From assembly GCA_016938235.1 (NCBI GenBank), contig JAFGVA010000107.1:1-47140 (forward strand): DNA of 47,140 nt. The letters run 5' to 3'. This document shows, piece by piece, positions 36,600-45,632 of the stretch. A program made the position numbers and the translations under genes. Numbering within the stretch: position 1 is the stretch's first letter; each line of letters begins with the position of its first letter. The stretch comes from Bacteroidales bacterium. Its GTDB lineage: Bacteria > Bacteroidota > Bacteroidia > Bacteroidales > UBA10428. The notes under the pieces are model-generated. The model worked only from the letters and a program-made list of their open reading frames with translations. It ran no database searches and had not been told where the DNA came from.

Positions 36600-38363
36600 A
36601 TGAAAAGATTAAATATAATTCTAATCATATTGGTTCTGATTGGAGGCATGACAGCCTGCGAAGATCAACTTAATGTAACGAATCCGAACAACCAGACAAC
36701 CTACGATTTCGGTGATTCTGAGCCGGAGCTTCAGGAAGCAATTATAGCATGCTATAACCGCATACGTCTCGAAGGTACCTTTGCCCGCGTTGGCTACACT
36801 ATGGATGCTGTGCGCGGTGATGAAGTCTGGAACTCATCTCAACAATGGTATTTAGATTACGATAACCTTAATTCTCCGGGAACTATTGAAATTGGTGACC
36901 TGTGGATGTGGCGCGACAACTACCATGTAGTAAACCGTGCAAACTTTGTATTGTCGAAAGTTGATGCAGTGGATATGCCGGAGGATTCTTATAACCAAAT
37001 AAAAGGACAGGCTCTTTTTCTTAGATCCTTAGCATACTATAATCTGGCAACTTATTACCAGACTGTTCCCTTATTTACTGACTATGCAGATTATGGAGAC
37101 ATCGAAACTATGTATGCCCCCAACAGTACTCAGGACGAGGTGTTTGACCAAATAGAAACCGATCTTACAACAGCTATGGAAATATTGCCATCGCGCAATG
37201 CAGGTGGTGAATGGGCTAAAGGTCGTGCTACAAGCGGTGCTGCTGCCGGATATATGGCTCGTGCACTTATGTTTCGTCATAAATATGCTGAGGCTTACAT
37301 TATACTGAAGGATATTATTGCCGGTGTGTATGGAACATATGCGCTTACATCCGACTATGGAGCCAACTTCAGAGAAGGAACTGAATTCGAAAACAATACA
37401 GAAAGCCTTTTTGAGGTTCAATTTATGGACTATGGTACAGGTGGTACCGATCAGGAATGGACTCCGGTAAACATAAGCTCTGAAGCAACCCAGGGGCACG
37501 CTGTGGAAAGCAATTATGCCTCTCAGGATTTGGGTAGCTGGGGCGATTTGGCTGGCGCACCATGGTTGTATAATCTCTTTAAAAAAGAATACTGCATTGA
37601 TGGTCGCCTTGATCCACGTTTATACTGGACATTGGTTACTTACGAATCTGAATATGATAATTATACCGATCTGACAACTGCAGCCTATCCCGACGGAGAT
37701 CCGCGTTGTAATACTATTTATCAGCAAGATATAACTTCAACTCCTCTATCGAACACTTCCCAGGGCGGTATATCTATAGCGAAGTTTACTAATGCAAGAA
37801 ACAACATCTACAGTTCTATCGATAACGGGTTACTTTGTGGTATCAATCTTCGACTGATGCGTTATAGCGATGTTTTACTCCGTGCTGCGGAATGCGAAAA
37901 TGAAATCAATGGGCCAACTCAAACGGCCATTGATTACATTAACGAAGTACGTCAGCGGGTTGCACTTCCAGACCTTCAACTATCCGATTTTCCGACTGCT
38001 AATCATCTTTTCGAGCAAATAGCAAACGTTGAACGTCCAAAAGAATTCGGTTGCGAAAACGGACGTGGTATCGATTTACTCCGTTGGGGATTCTTTTACG
38101 ATGCAAACCGTTTGAATCAGTTGGTTGAACATGCTTATTTTAAGCTGGATGGTACAGCCTCTAAAGAAGAACTGACTGCAGAAACTGCTTCCGGTTCATC
38201 CTTCCAATTCTATTCGAGCGGAAATGAATATTTCCCAATTTATCAATCTACTCTTGATGCCAATGCTAGCCTTGAAGGTAACTCGGCAAACAAGAATGAA
38301 GATAATGGGCCAGCTTTTATAGAAAAATATGGGGCACCTCGTCCAGTAGTTGTTTTACAGTAA
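36600..38363 (+). CDS. SusD/RagB-like glycan-binding lipoprotein
   Basis: A 587-residue lipoprotein (lipobox GMTAC, Cys20) that forms the lid on the SusC channel. Typical SusD features are seen: the N-terminal AIIACYNRIR, the TPR-type helices KGQALFLRSLAYYNLATYY and SGAAAGYMARALMFRHKY, the LLRAAECENEI segment and the C-terminal IANVERPKEFGCENGRGID. It is 19 bp after susC and is followed by an intergenic hairpin. Ligand is inferred to be arabinan from the neighbouring GH43 enzymes. Confidence 0.95.
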   Translation: MKRLNIILIILVLIGGMTACEDQLNVTNPNNQTTYDFGDSEPELQEAIIACYNRIRLEGTFARVGYTMDAVRGDEVWNSSQQWYLDYDNLNSPGTIEIGDLWMWRDNYHVVNRANFVLSKVDAVDMPEDSYNQIKGQALFLRSLAYYNLATYYQTVPLFTDYADYGDIETMYAPNSTQDEVFDQIETDLTTAMEILPSRNAGGEWAKGRATSGAAAGYMARALMFRHKYAEAYIILKDIIAGVYGTYALTSDYGANFREGTEFENNTESLFEVQFMDYGTGGTDQEWTPVNISSEATQGHAVESNYASQDLGSWGDLAGAPWLYNLFKKEYCIDGRLDPRLYWTLVTYESEYDNYTDLTTAAYPDGDPRCNTIYQQDITSTPLSNTSQGGISIAKFTNARNNIYSSIDNGLLCGINLRLMRYSDVLLRAAECENEINGPTQTAIDYINEVRQRVALPDLQLSDFPTANHLFEQIANVERPKEFGCENGRGIDLLRWGFFYDANRLNQLVEHAYFKLDGTASKEELTAETASGSSFQFYSSGNEYFPIYQSTLDANASLEGNSANKNEDNGPAFIEKYGAPRPVVVLQ

Positions 38364-38386
38364 GTAATTTTTTTTAATATAGAAAT

Positions 38387-38427
38387 ACTTCCTTATCGAT
38401 ATATATAAAGTATGTCGATAAGGAAGT
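38387..38427 (+). promoter_or_regulatory. 13-bp perfect hairpin between susD and the enzyme genes
   Basis: ACTTCCTTATCGA (38387-38399) and TCGATAAGGAAGT (38415-38427) are perfect inverted copies with a 15-nt loop. It lies between susD and the first GH43 gene. No T-tract follows (the next bases are TAAATAAAAC), so it is not a simple terminator. It could protect the susCD message or lower expression of the genes behind it. Confidence 0.75.
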
Positions 38428-38446
38428 TAAATAAAACACATCAGAA

Positions 38447-40105
38447 ATGGGGCTAAGGAATTTACTGATTGGTTCTATCGGCATAATTAATATATTGTTT
38501 ATTGGGTGCGAAAGAAATAATATTAAACCTGATGATGATATAATAGATACCGATACAACATTCACTATACCAACATACGCCGATGACTATTCATCAATAG
38601 CTTCGTGGTCGAAACGAAACGAGTGGAATCTGGCTAATGTTCACGACCCATCTGTGGCATACTACAATGGATATTACTATATGTATGCAACCGATGCCTC
38701 GTTCGGTAATGAGCATGAAGGTCACGGACACTTTCAAGGCAAACGGTCAACAGATTTGGTAAATTGGGAATGGGTAGGCGGACCCTTTTATGATCCACCC
38801 TCCTGGGTGGCTGACTCGCTTAATGCCATTCGTCAGCGCATGAAACTCAATGCCATTGCTGTTGAGGATATCAGATACGGTTATTGGGCGCCGGTAGTGC
38901 GCCGTGTCATCGTTGGAGGGCAAGAGAAATTAAGAATGTACTACAGCATTGTTATTCACAATTATATTAAAACAGGTACCCCAACTTCTGCTGCTTTTGA
39001 TGGAAGCTGGACCGAGCGCGCTTTCATTGGTATGTGCGAATCTACCGATCCCGCCGGGGCAATATGGACAGATAAGGGTTTTGTTACCACTTCATCATCA
39101 GATCTTGGCCTTGATTACAGTCGCTCCAGTACCTCGGATTGGAGTGGTTATTTCTACTACAACGCTATTGATCCCACGTATATAGTATCACCTATGGGGA
39201 AACATTATCTGATATATGGCTCATGGCATAGCGGTTTCGCACTATTAGAAGTCGACGCACAATCAGGTAAGCCTCTCAATAATCCCGGAGAGCCATACGC
39301 AAACAGTGTAAGTGAGTTAACAGCCCGCTATGGTGTTAGAATTGGTACGCGCACTGCCTCGTCGCGCTGGCAGGGCAGTGAAGCTCCCGAAATAATTTAT
39401 AAAAATGGTTACTATTATTTGTTTATAGCCTACGATGGGCTTGATGTACCCTACAACACAAGAGTGGTTAGAAGCGAAAATATTGAAGGCCCTTACTACG
39501 ACATTACCGGTCGCAATTTTACCACTGGTGAGGGTGACAGCTATCCTATTGTAACCCATCCCTATAAATTCAATCTTAGCTTCGGATGGGTAGGCATAGC
39601 ACACTGTGGAATCTTTCAGAAGGAAAATTCTGATGAATGGTTCTACATGTCACAAGGTCGATTGCCTGAAAATGTTGGCGGTAATGCCTACTCAAATGCC
39701 ATTATGATGGGGCATGTGCGTCGCATTGTATGGTGTCCGGCCTCTGTGTCCGAACCCAATAACCTGTGGCCAATTGCATTGCCTGAACGATATGCTGCCG
39801 TACCCGATTATGGTACCATTACAAAAGACTCTCTTGTTGGAGCCTGGGAACACATAAATCTGGAATACGCTTATGCCCAGCAAAATACAGCATCTTCTCT
39901 AACGCTCAATGCCGACGGCACTATGTCGGGCGTACTAACTGGCAGCTGGAGTTACGATGCAACAAAAAAGCAACTAACATTAGGAGATGTTATTGTTTGT
40001 GTAGAACGTGAAGTGGATTGGGAAGCCACCCCACGCCGTGTAACATTTGTATATGCCGGCACCGAAAAAAATTTAAACAAAACATTTTGGGGTAAAAAAA
40101 TATAA
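38447..40105 (+). CDS. GH43 (subfamily 4-like) endo-alpha-1,5-arabinanase lipoprotein
   Basis: A 552-residue lipoprotein (lipobox LFIGC), so probably surface-bound. The five-blade GH43 propeller holds the three acid residues: Asp67 in NVHDPSV (base), Asp242 in NAIDPTYI (pKa modulator) and Glu312 in GSEAPEII (acid). The pattern YYYMYATDA, then YGYWAPVV and SWHSGFALLEVD, matches larger endo-arabinanases of the BT0360/BT0367 and AbnA type. A C-terminal lipocalin-like beta domain (about 460-552, SLVGAWEHINL, then DGTMSGVLTGSW) is also usual for them. It would cut internal alpha-1,5 links of arabinan outside the cell. The next GH43 gene starts two bases after its stop. Confidence 0.88.
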   Translation: MGLRNLLIGSIGIINILFIGCERNNIKPDDDIIDTDTTFTIPTYADDYSSIASWSKRNEWNLANVHDPSVAYYNGYYYMYATDASFGNEHEGHGHFQGKRSTDLVNWEWVGGPFYDPPSWVADSLNAIRQRMKLNAIAVEDIRYGYWAPVVRRVIVGGQEKLRMYYSIVIHNYIKTGTPTSAAFDGSWTERAFIGMCESTDPAGAIWTDKGFVTTSSSDLGLDYSRSSTSDWSGYFYYNAIDPTYIVSPMGKHYLIYGSWHSGFALLEVDAQSGKPLNNPGEPYANSVSELTARYGVRIGTRTASSRWQGSEAPEIIYKNGYYYLFIAYDGLDVPYNTRVVRSENIEGPYYDITGRNFTTGEGDSYPIVTHPYKFNLSFGWVGIAHCGIFQKENSDEWFYMSQGRLPENVGGNAYSNAIMMGHVRRIVWCPASVSEPNNLWPIALPERYAAVPDYGTITKDSLVGAWEHINLEYAYAQQNTASSLTLNADGTMSGVLTGSWSYDATKKQLTLGDVIVCVEREVDWEATPRRVTFVYAGTEKNLNKTFWGKKI

Positions 40106-40107
40106 CT

Positions 40108-41103
40108 ATGCTACAACGTTTTTTCTTTATAATTATATTATTGTCAGTACTTGTTAATGCATGCGGACAGAGTAAACAAATTGTTATTCACGATCCGGTT
40201 GCCATAAAAGCCGAAGGTAAATACTATATTTTTGGCACCGGGCCGGGTTTAGAGTCAGCTGTTTCTGATGATAAAGAAAACTGGTCGAAATATTCACCAG
40301 GGGTTTTTGACCCAATGCCTGAATGGTTCAAAAAAGAAGTACCAAATTTTAATGGTCATGTATGGGCTCCGGATATAGTATTTCATAAAGGAAAATATTA
40401 TTTATATTACTCAGTATCTTCATTTGGCAGTAATCTTTCCTGTATTGGAGTTGCAACAAATACAACACTCGACAAAGCTAACAATGATTATAAATGGGAA
40501 GATCATGGAGTGGTAATTCAGTCTGTTCCTGGTCGTGATAATTGGAATGCTATTGATCCCAATATCATTTTTGATGAAAACAATGTACCCTGGTTAGCTT
40601 TTGGATCATTTTGGGACGGTATAAAAATTGTAAAACTAAACGAAGAACTCTTAACAATTGCAGAGCCACAGGAATGGAATACCATTGCAGCCCGTGAGAG
40701 GGATTTTGGATTAGATGATAGTGAACCCGGGAATGGAATGATTGAGGCGCCTTTTATTATCATGAAAGATGATTATTATTATTTGTTTGTATCGTTCGAT
40801 AAATGTTGCCGTGGGTCAGAAAGTAATTACAATGTTCGTATTGGGCGTTCGAAGTCTGTTACTGGCCCCTATCTGGATAAAGAAGGAGTGCCTATGACAC
40901 AAGGTGGAGGCACCTTGTTTATTGAAGGAGATGAAAATTTTTATGCCATTGGACATAACTCTGTGTACAACTTCGATGGTGTGTATTATATGTATAGCCA
41001 TGGTTACGATGTCAACGACAGAGGCAAACCAAAACTTTTGGTGCATATTTTAGAATGGAATGATGAAGGGTGGCCTTTTATAAAAAATTATATCGATAAA
41101 TAG
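40108..41103 (+). CDS. GH43 (subfamily 5-like) arabinanase lipoprotein
   Basis: A 331-residue single-domain GH43 with lipobox LVNAC (Cys19). Catalytic residues are Asp29 (VIHDPVAI), Asp150 (NAIDPNII) and Glu213 (MIEAPFII). The segment FDKCCRGSESNYNVRIGRS, then GPYLDKEG, is characteristic of the Cellvibrio Arb43A-type arabinanases. It differs from the preceding GH43 in lacking the C-terminal beta domain. The two probably act together on alpha-1,5-arabinan at the outer membrane or in the periplasm, as an endo/processive pair. Confidence 0.9.
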   Translation: MLQRFFFIIILLSVLVNACGQSKQIVIHDPVAIKAEGKYYIFGTGPGLESAVSDDKENWSKYSPGVFDPMPEWFKKEVPNFNGHVWAPDIVFHKGKYYLYYSVSSFGSNLSCIGVATNTTLDKANNDYKWEDHGVVIQSVPGRDNWNAIDPNIIFDENNVPWLAFGSFWDGIKIVKLNEELLTIAEPQEWNTIAARERDFGLDDSEPGNGMIEAPFIIMKDDYYYLFVSFDKCCRGSESNYNVRIGRSKSVTGPYLDKEGVPMTQGGGTLFIEGDENFYAIGHNSVYNFDGVYYMYSHGYDVNDRGKPKLLVHILEWNDEGWPFIKNYIDK

Positions 41104-41122
41104 TCTTATATAATACAATCTA

Positions 41123-42469
41123 ATGAAATCTCAAACACAAAAGCTTAGCGTATTAGAGAAAATCGGGTATGGATCAGGAGATGCAGCCGTAAACGTGGTT
41201 TTTTCCTCAATGGTTCTGATTATAAGTTATTTTTACATAGAAGTATTTGGTCTTAAACCCACACATATGGGAATACTATTCCTATTAGTGAGACTTATCG
41301 ATGCGGTAACCGATCCACTTATGGGACTTATAACCGATAAGTATACATCAAAAAGATGGGGACGGTTCAGACCCTATTTCTTGTTTTTAGCTGTTCCATT
41401 TGGTATCTCGGTTTTCCTTACTTTCACTACCCCCGATTTCGACTACGCAGGCAAACTGATATATGCATACAGCACATATATTTTTATGACACTTGTGTTT
41501 ACCTCGGTTACGATTCCCTATATATCTTTTATTAGTGTTCTGACAAACGATTCGCAAGACAGTTTGTCTGCAAATGGTTACAGGCTTTTCCTGGCAAAAA
41601 TTGCAGGTCTTGCTGTTGGTTCTGTTGTCCCTGTCTTATCAAAAACTTTGGGAGAAAACGATCCGGCAAGGGGTTATCAGCTTGCAATGGGAATATTTGC
41701 TTTTTTGAGTATATTACTCTTCTTATTTTGCTTCTTTACAACCAAAGAACGCATAGAGCATGTGATAGACAGAAAACCTTTTGTTGAACAGCTTAAGCTG
41801 CTTTTTAAAAACTCTCAGTGGAAAATATTGCTTTATGTTTGTTTTGTTGGAACTGTAGGTTATGTTCTTCGTAATTCTGTTGCATTATTTTATGCAAAAT
41901 ATTACCTCGGAGGCGATGAAAAAACCGGGGCTGCATTTTTAACAACTGGAGTTATTGCAGCAATACTGGCTATGCCCGCTTCGAACTTTATTACCAGATA
42001 TTTCTGTAAGGTGAAACTTTTCAAATGGTCGCAGATTGCTGTTGGGGTATTGAGTGTTATTATGTTATTGTTGGTTAGACCTGGAAATATGTTACTGGCT
42101 TTTCCTTTTTATTTTGTACTATCTTTTATAGTAGATTTACAGGCGCCTGTTTTCTGGTCGGCTATTCCCGAAGCGGTGGACTATGGACATGCAGAAACAG
42201 GTAAACGGGTTTCAGGTCTTGCCTATGGAGGTATTTCGTTTGCGCAGAAAGCTGGGGCAGGTATAGCCGGTTTTGCTTTAGGGTACTTGCTCGATATATT
42301 TAACTATGTTCCTAAAGCAGAGGTGCAAAGTAATCTGGCTCTTTGGGGTCTTGCACTTCTTTTAACTGTAATCCCTGGCGTATTCCATGCACTTATGGGA
42401 GGTATGATGTTCCGTTACAAAATCACAGACAAATATTACCAAGGAATAAAAGCTAAATTAAATATTTAG
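41123..42469 (+). CDS. GPH/MelB-type sugar:cation symporter (MFS)
   Basis: A 448-residue inner-membrane transporter with about 12 helices. KIGYGSGDAAVNVVF at the start and RLIDAVTDPLMGLITDKY, then RWGRFRPYF, are signatures of the glycoside-pentoside-hexuronide symporters. These move sugars with H+ or Na+. It lies 19 bp after the second GH43 and one base before a cytoplasmic GH43, so it probably imports arabinobiose or short arabino-oligosaccharides for intracellular cleavage. Confidence 0.92.
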   Translation: MKSQTQKLSVLEKIGYGSGDAAVNVVFSSMVLIISYFYIEVFGLKPTHMGILFLLVRLIDAVTDPLMGLITDKYTSKRWGRFRPYFLFLAVPFGISVFLTFTTPDFDYAGKLIYAYSTYIFMTLVFTSVTIPYISFISVLTNDSQDSLSANGYRLFLAKIAGLAVGSVVPVLSKTLGENDPARGYQLAMGIFAFLSILLFLFCFFTTKERIEHVIDRKPFVEQLKLLFKNSQWKILLYVCFVGTVGYVLRNSVALFYAKYYLGGDEKTGAAFLTTGVIAAILAMPASNFITRYFCKVKLFKWSQIAVGVLSVIMLLLVRPGNMLLAFPFYFVLSFIVDLQAPVFWSAIPEAVDYGHAETGKRVSGLAYGGISFAQKAGAGIAGFALGYLLDIFNYVPKAEVQSNLALWGLALLLTVIPGVFHALMGGMMFRYKITDKYYQGIKAKLNI

Positions 42470-42470
42470 G

Positions 42471-43472
42471 ATGGATTCAGAAAAAAACAAACCAATAGTT
42501 GAGCAACGTGCAGATCCGTTTATATACAAACATTCCGATGGTTATTATTATTTTACTGGCTCGGTACCAACTTACGATCGTATTGAACTAAGAAAATCGA
42601 AGTCGATTAAAGGTTTAAAGGATGCGGAGACATTCGATGTATGGATTAAACACGAAACTGGCCCCATGAGCCGTCATATATGGGCACCCGAGATTCATTA
42701 CCTCGACGGAAAGTGGTACATTTATTTTGCCGGTAGTGAAGAAGAAAACATATGGAAATTAAGACCTTATGTACTTGAATGTACAGGTCAGGATATTTTA
42801 AAAGATGAATGGATAGAATTAGGACAGATGCAGGCTGCCGATAACGATGATAAATCATTCATCGATTTTTCTTTAGATGCAACCATTTTTGAGAATAAAG
42901 GCAAAAGATATTTCTGTTGGGCAGAAAAAACAGGTGGGCAGTTTGCCGCATCTAATCTTTATCTTGCCGAAATGGAATCGCCCATTAAGCTGAAAACGGT
43001 GCAGTTTATGCTTACAACACCCGATTATGACTGGGAAAGAATTGGTTTTTGGGTTAACGAAGGCCCGGCTGTTATAAAAAACAAAGGAAAAATATTTATT
43101 ACATTCTCAGCAAGTGCCACAGGTGCCTGTTATTGTATGGGAATGATGGAAGCCAGTGAAGATGCCGATTTGCTCAACAGAAATTCATGGAAAAAATCGA
43201 GATATCCTGTGTTGAAAACAGATTTTGAAAAGAAAATATTTGGACCGGGACATAACTGTTTTACCGTGGCAGAAGATGGCGTAACACCATTATGTGTTTA
43301 TCATGCCAGGGATTATGAAAATGCTGTTGGTGATCCTTCAGTTGTTCCAAAAAGCGATACCAGACCATTCGAAGAAATTATTGCCGATCCTTTATATGAT
43401 CCCAACAGGCACGCAAGGCTGATGGAGGTAAAGTTCGATGAGAGCGGGAAACCTCTTTTTGAGTTTTATTAA
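42471..43472 (+). CDS. GH43 (subfamily 26-like) cytoplasmic exo-alpha-1,5-arabinofuranosidase
   Basis: A 333-residue GH43 without signal peptide. Predicted catalytic residues are Asp15 (QRADPFIY), Asp136 (SLDATIF) and Glu197 (NEGPAVI). The motifs DGYYYFTGSVPTYDRIELR, then HIWAPEIHY, and CVYHARDY near the C-terminus match the GH43_26 group, whose characterised member from Streptomyces avermitilis is an exo-1,5-alpha-L-arabinofuranosidase. Its start follows the symporter stop by one base, so they are translated together. It would release arabinose from imported oligosaccharides inside the cell. Confidence 0.9.
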   Translation: MDSEKNKPIVEQRADPFIYKHSDGYYYFTGSVPTYDRIELRKSKSIKGLKDAETFDVWIKHETGPMSRHIWAPEIHYLDGKWYIYFAGSEEENIWKLRPYVLECTGQDILKDEWIELGQMQAADNDDKSFIDFSLDATIFENKGKRYFCWAEKTGGQFAASNLYLAEMESPIKLKTVQFMLTTPDYDWERIGFWVNEGPAVIKNKGKIFITFSASATGACYCMGMMEASEDADLLNRNSWKKSRYPVLKTDFEKKIFGPGHNCFTVAEDGVTPLCVYHARDYENAVGDPSVVPKSDTRPFEEIIADPLYDPNRHARLMEVKFDESGKPLFEFY

Positions 43473-43591
43473 AAGGGCATTCATAATAAGAAGATGACCA
43501 TTAGAATGGATTTTAGGTTTTAGGTAAAACATCATCAATAAAAATGATTTTGATGTTGAGTCAGGTTAGTTTAGTTAGGGTGAAAAAAGAG

Positions 43592-43622
43592 TGGTCAGCG
43601 AAACATATTGCTGACCATTTTT
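43592..43622 (+). terminator. Rho-independent terminator after the arabinan operon
   Basis: A perfect 8-bp stem (TGGTCAGC at 43592-43599 with GCTGACCA at 43610-43617), a 10-nt loop and five T residues. It ends the operon before the acetylesterase gene, which may therefore have its own promoter or be reached by read-through. Confidence 0.8.
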
Positions 43623-43687
43623 AGTATGGATTTCCTCGAATTGAAACTTAAGTATATATTTGTTATTCAGAATTAAAATTATAAGAA

Positions 43688-45625
43688 ATGAGATTTTTTG
43701 CCGGATTAGCTATAGCAATTAGTTTTACCCTTACCCTCGATGCGCAGGTTACAATGCCTTATATTTTTAGCGATTGCATGGTGTTGCAGCGTAATACAGA
43801 AATACCGGTTTGGGGTACCGCTGATCCCGGAACAAAAATAAGCGTGCTTTTTGCCAACAATAAAGTACAGACTTTTACTGACAAAGAAGGGCAATGGATG
43901 GTTCAAATACCGCCGGTAAATGCAGGAGGCCCCTACAAATTGGAAGTCATTGGAGAAGGAAAAGTAAAAGATAAGCTGGTTTTTTCAGATGTGCTGGTAG
44001 GCGATGTCTGGCTGGCTTCGGGTCAATCAAATATGGAAATGCAGGTACAACAATCCAATGGTGCCGATACAGAAATACCTCATGCTTATAATTCGAAAAT
44101 CAGGTTTTTTAACGTTCCGCATAATAAAAGTTTTGACCCCTTGATTAACACATTGGAAAGTTCATGGAAGGTTTGTGATTCAAACAATGTTAAAGCGACT
44201 AGTGCTGTCGCCTATTATTTTGCCAGGAAACTTCAAAATGAATTAGATATTCCAATAGGTATTTTGCAGACTACCTGGGGAGGAACTCCTGTCGAAGCCT
44301 GGACTAGTCGCGAAATGCTTTTATCTGAACCAGTAATTAGAGAAAGAGTATTTGCTAATGATACCATAACTGAACAGCATTTCATTCAAGACAGTCTTAA
44401 TCAGATAAAATTCTGGAAAATTGTGTTTAATCCTCAAAATGGAGCAGATACTCTATTTTCAGCTACTAATTATAATGACAGGGATTGGCGAAGTGTTACC
44501 GTGCCTGGAGCTATTCGGGATTGGGAAACTGAATCTTATGAAGGCATTTTTTGGCTTAGAAAAACCATTATGCTGGAGAAAGATTTTACAGGCAAGGATC
44601 TGACTATAAATCTTGGACAACCAGAAATGAACTATTCTTTGTATTTTAATGGAACGGAAATTTGTAAGACAGTCTGGAATGCAAGCCCTAAACACAAGTA
44701 TACCATTCCGGCCGATGTAGTTCGTGAAGGAGAAAATGTTATTTCACTGAGAATGGCTGCTATTTGGGGTGGGGGAGCACTTTACCCGCCGGCAAATGCT
44801 ATTTATCTCGCAAATGAAACTGATACCATGAGTCTGACGGGAGACTGGAAATACAAAAAAGACCTCGAAACTAAAATTCCTAAAATTTATAATTACTATC
44901 AATTTCCTACTGTTTTATATAACGCGATGATTAACCCGGTTATTCCTTTTGGCTTAAAGGGATTTATCTGGTACCAGGGCGAAAACAATGAAGGAGATGC
45001 CTATAATTACAGAAAACTATTTCCACTTATGATTAACGACTGGCGGATTCGATGGGAGCAGGGATATCTTCCCTTTTTATTTGTTCAGTTGCCGAATTAT
45101 AAGGGAATAAAGGAAGAACCTTCAGATGATATGTGGGCAGTGTTAAGAGAATCGCAATTTATTGCTACAATGTTGCCAAATGTAGGTATGACCTGTATAA
45201 TCGATCTAGGCGAGGCTGGTAATATTCACCCTAAAAATAAAATTGAGGTTGGAAACCGACTTGCAGATGTTGCAGAGAATATGGTTTATGATATGGAGGT
45301 TGTTGCTTCAGGTCCTGTATTTCAGAATTATAAAATTGAAGGAAATAAAATCCGGGTAAGGTTTAGTGAAATAGCTGGTGGTCTAAAAACGTCTAATAAC
45401 CAAAAACTTGTTGGTTTTTCTGTTGCCGGAGCCGATGAAATTTTTCATTGGGCCGATGCTGTTATCGAAGGGGATGAGGTTATTGTAAGTTCAAAAGAGG
45501 TTGAAAAACCTGTTGCTGTGAGATATGCCTGGGCCGATAATCCGGTTTGTAATTTAATAAATTCAGCTGGTTTACCGGCGGTACCCTTCAGAACTGACAC
45601 CTGGAAAGTTATAACTGAAGAATAA
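43688..45625 (+). CDS. SASA-family carbohydrate acetylesterase (sialate O-acetylesterase-like)
   Basis: A 645-residue exported protein (signal peptide ending near LTLDAQ). After an N-terminal beta domain (about 20-100) comes an SGNH-type esterase split by an inserted jelly-roll domain. The nucleophile is Ser114 in ASGQSNMEMQ and the catalytic His is His514 in NIHPKNK. The insertion (about 225-395, with YNDRDWRSVTVPG and SYEGIFWLRKT) resembles the sugar-binding domain of GH2 enzymes. This architecture is shared with carbohydrate acetylesterases grouped in family CE20. The sialate label is historical; near an arabinan locus, removal of acetyl groups from plant polysaccharide is more likely. It follows the operon terminator by 65 bp. 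Confidence 0.85.
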   Translation: MRFFAGLAIAISFTLTLDAQVTMPYIFSDCMVLQRNTEIPVWGTADPGTKISVLFANNKVQTFTDKEGQWMVQIPPVNAGGPYKLEVIGEGKVKDKLVFSDVLVGDVWLASGQSNMEMQVQQSNGADTEIPHAYNSKIRFFNVPHNKSFDPLINTLESSWKVCDSNNVKATSAVAYYFARKLQNELDIPIGILQTTWGGTPVEAWTSREMLLSEPVIRERVFANDTITEQHFIQDSLNQIKFWKIVFNPQNGADTLFSATNYNDRDWRSVTVPGAIRDWETESYEGIFWLRKTIMLEKDFTGKDLTINLGQPEMNYSLYFNGTEICKTVWNASPKHKYTIPADVVREGENVISLRMAAIWGGGALYPPANAIYLANETDTMSLTGDWKYKKDLETKIPKIYNYYQFPTVLYNAMINPVIPFGLKGFIWYQGENNEGDAYNYRKLFPLMINDWRIRWEQGYLPFLFVQLPNYKGIKEEPSDDMWAVLRESQFIATMLPNVGMTCIIDLGEAGNIHPKNKIEVGNRLADVAENMVYDMEVVASGPVFQNYKIEGNKIRVRFSEIAGGLKTSNNQKLVGFSVAGADEIFHWADAVIEGDEVIVSSKEVEKPVAVRYAWADNPVCNLINSAGLPAVPFRTDTWKVITEE

Positions 45626-45632
45626 TCAACAG

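Noticed and set aside
37071-37499. 142-codon minus-strand ORF inside the susD-like gene
   Set aside because: The susD frame is well supported, and the antisense translation is cysteine- and serine-rich without domain signs.
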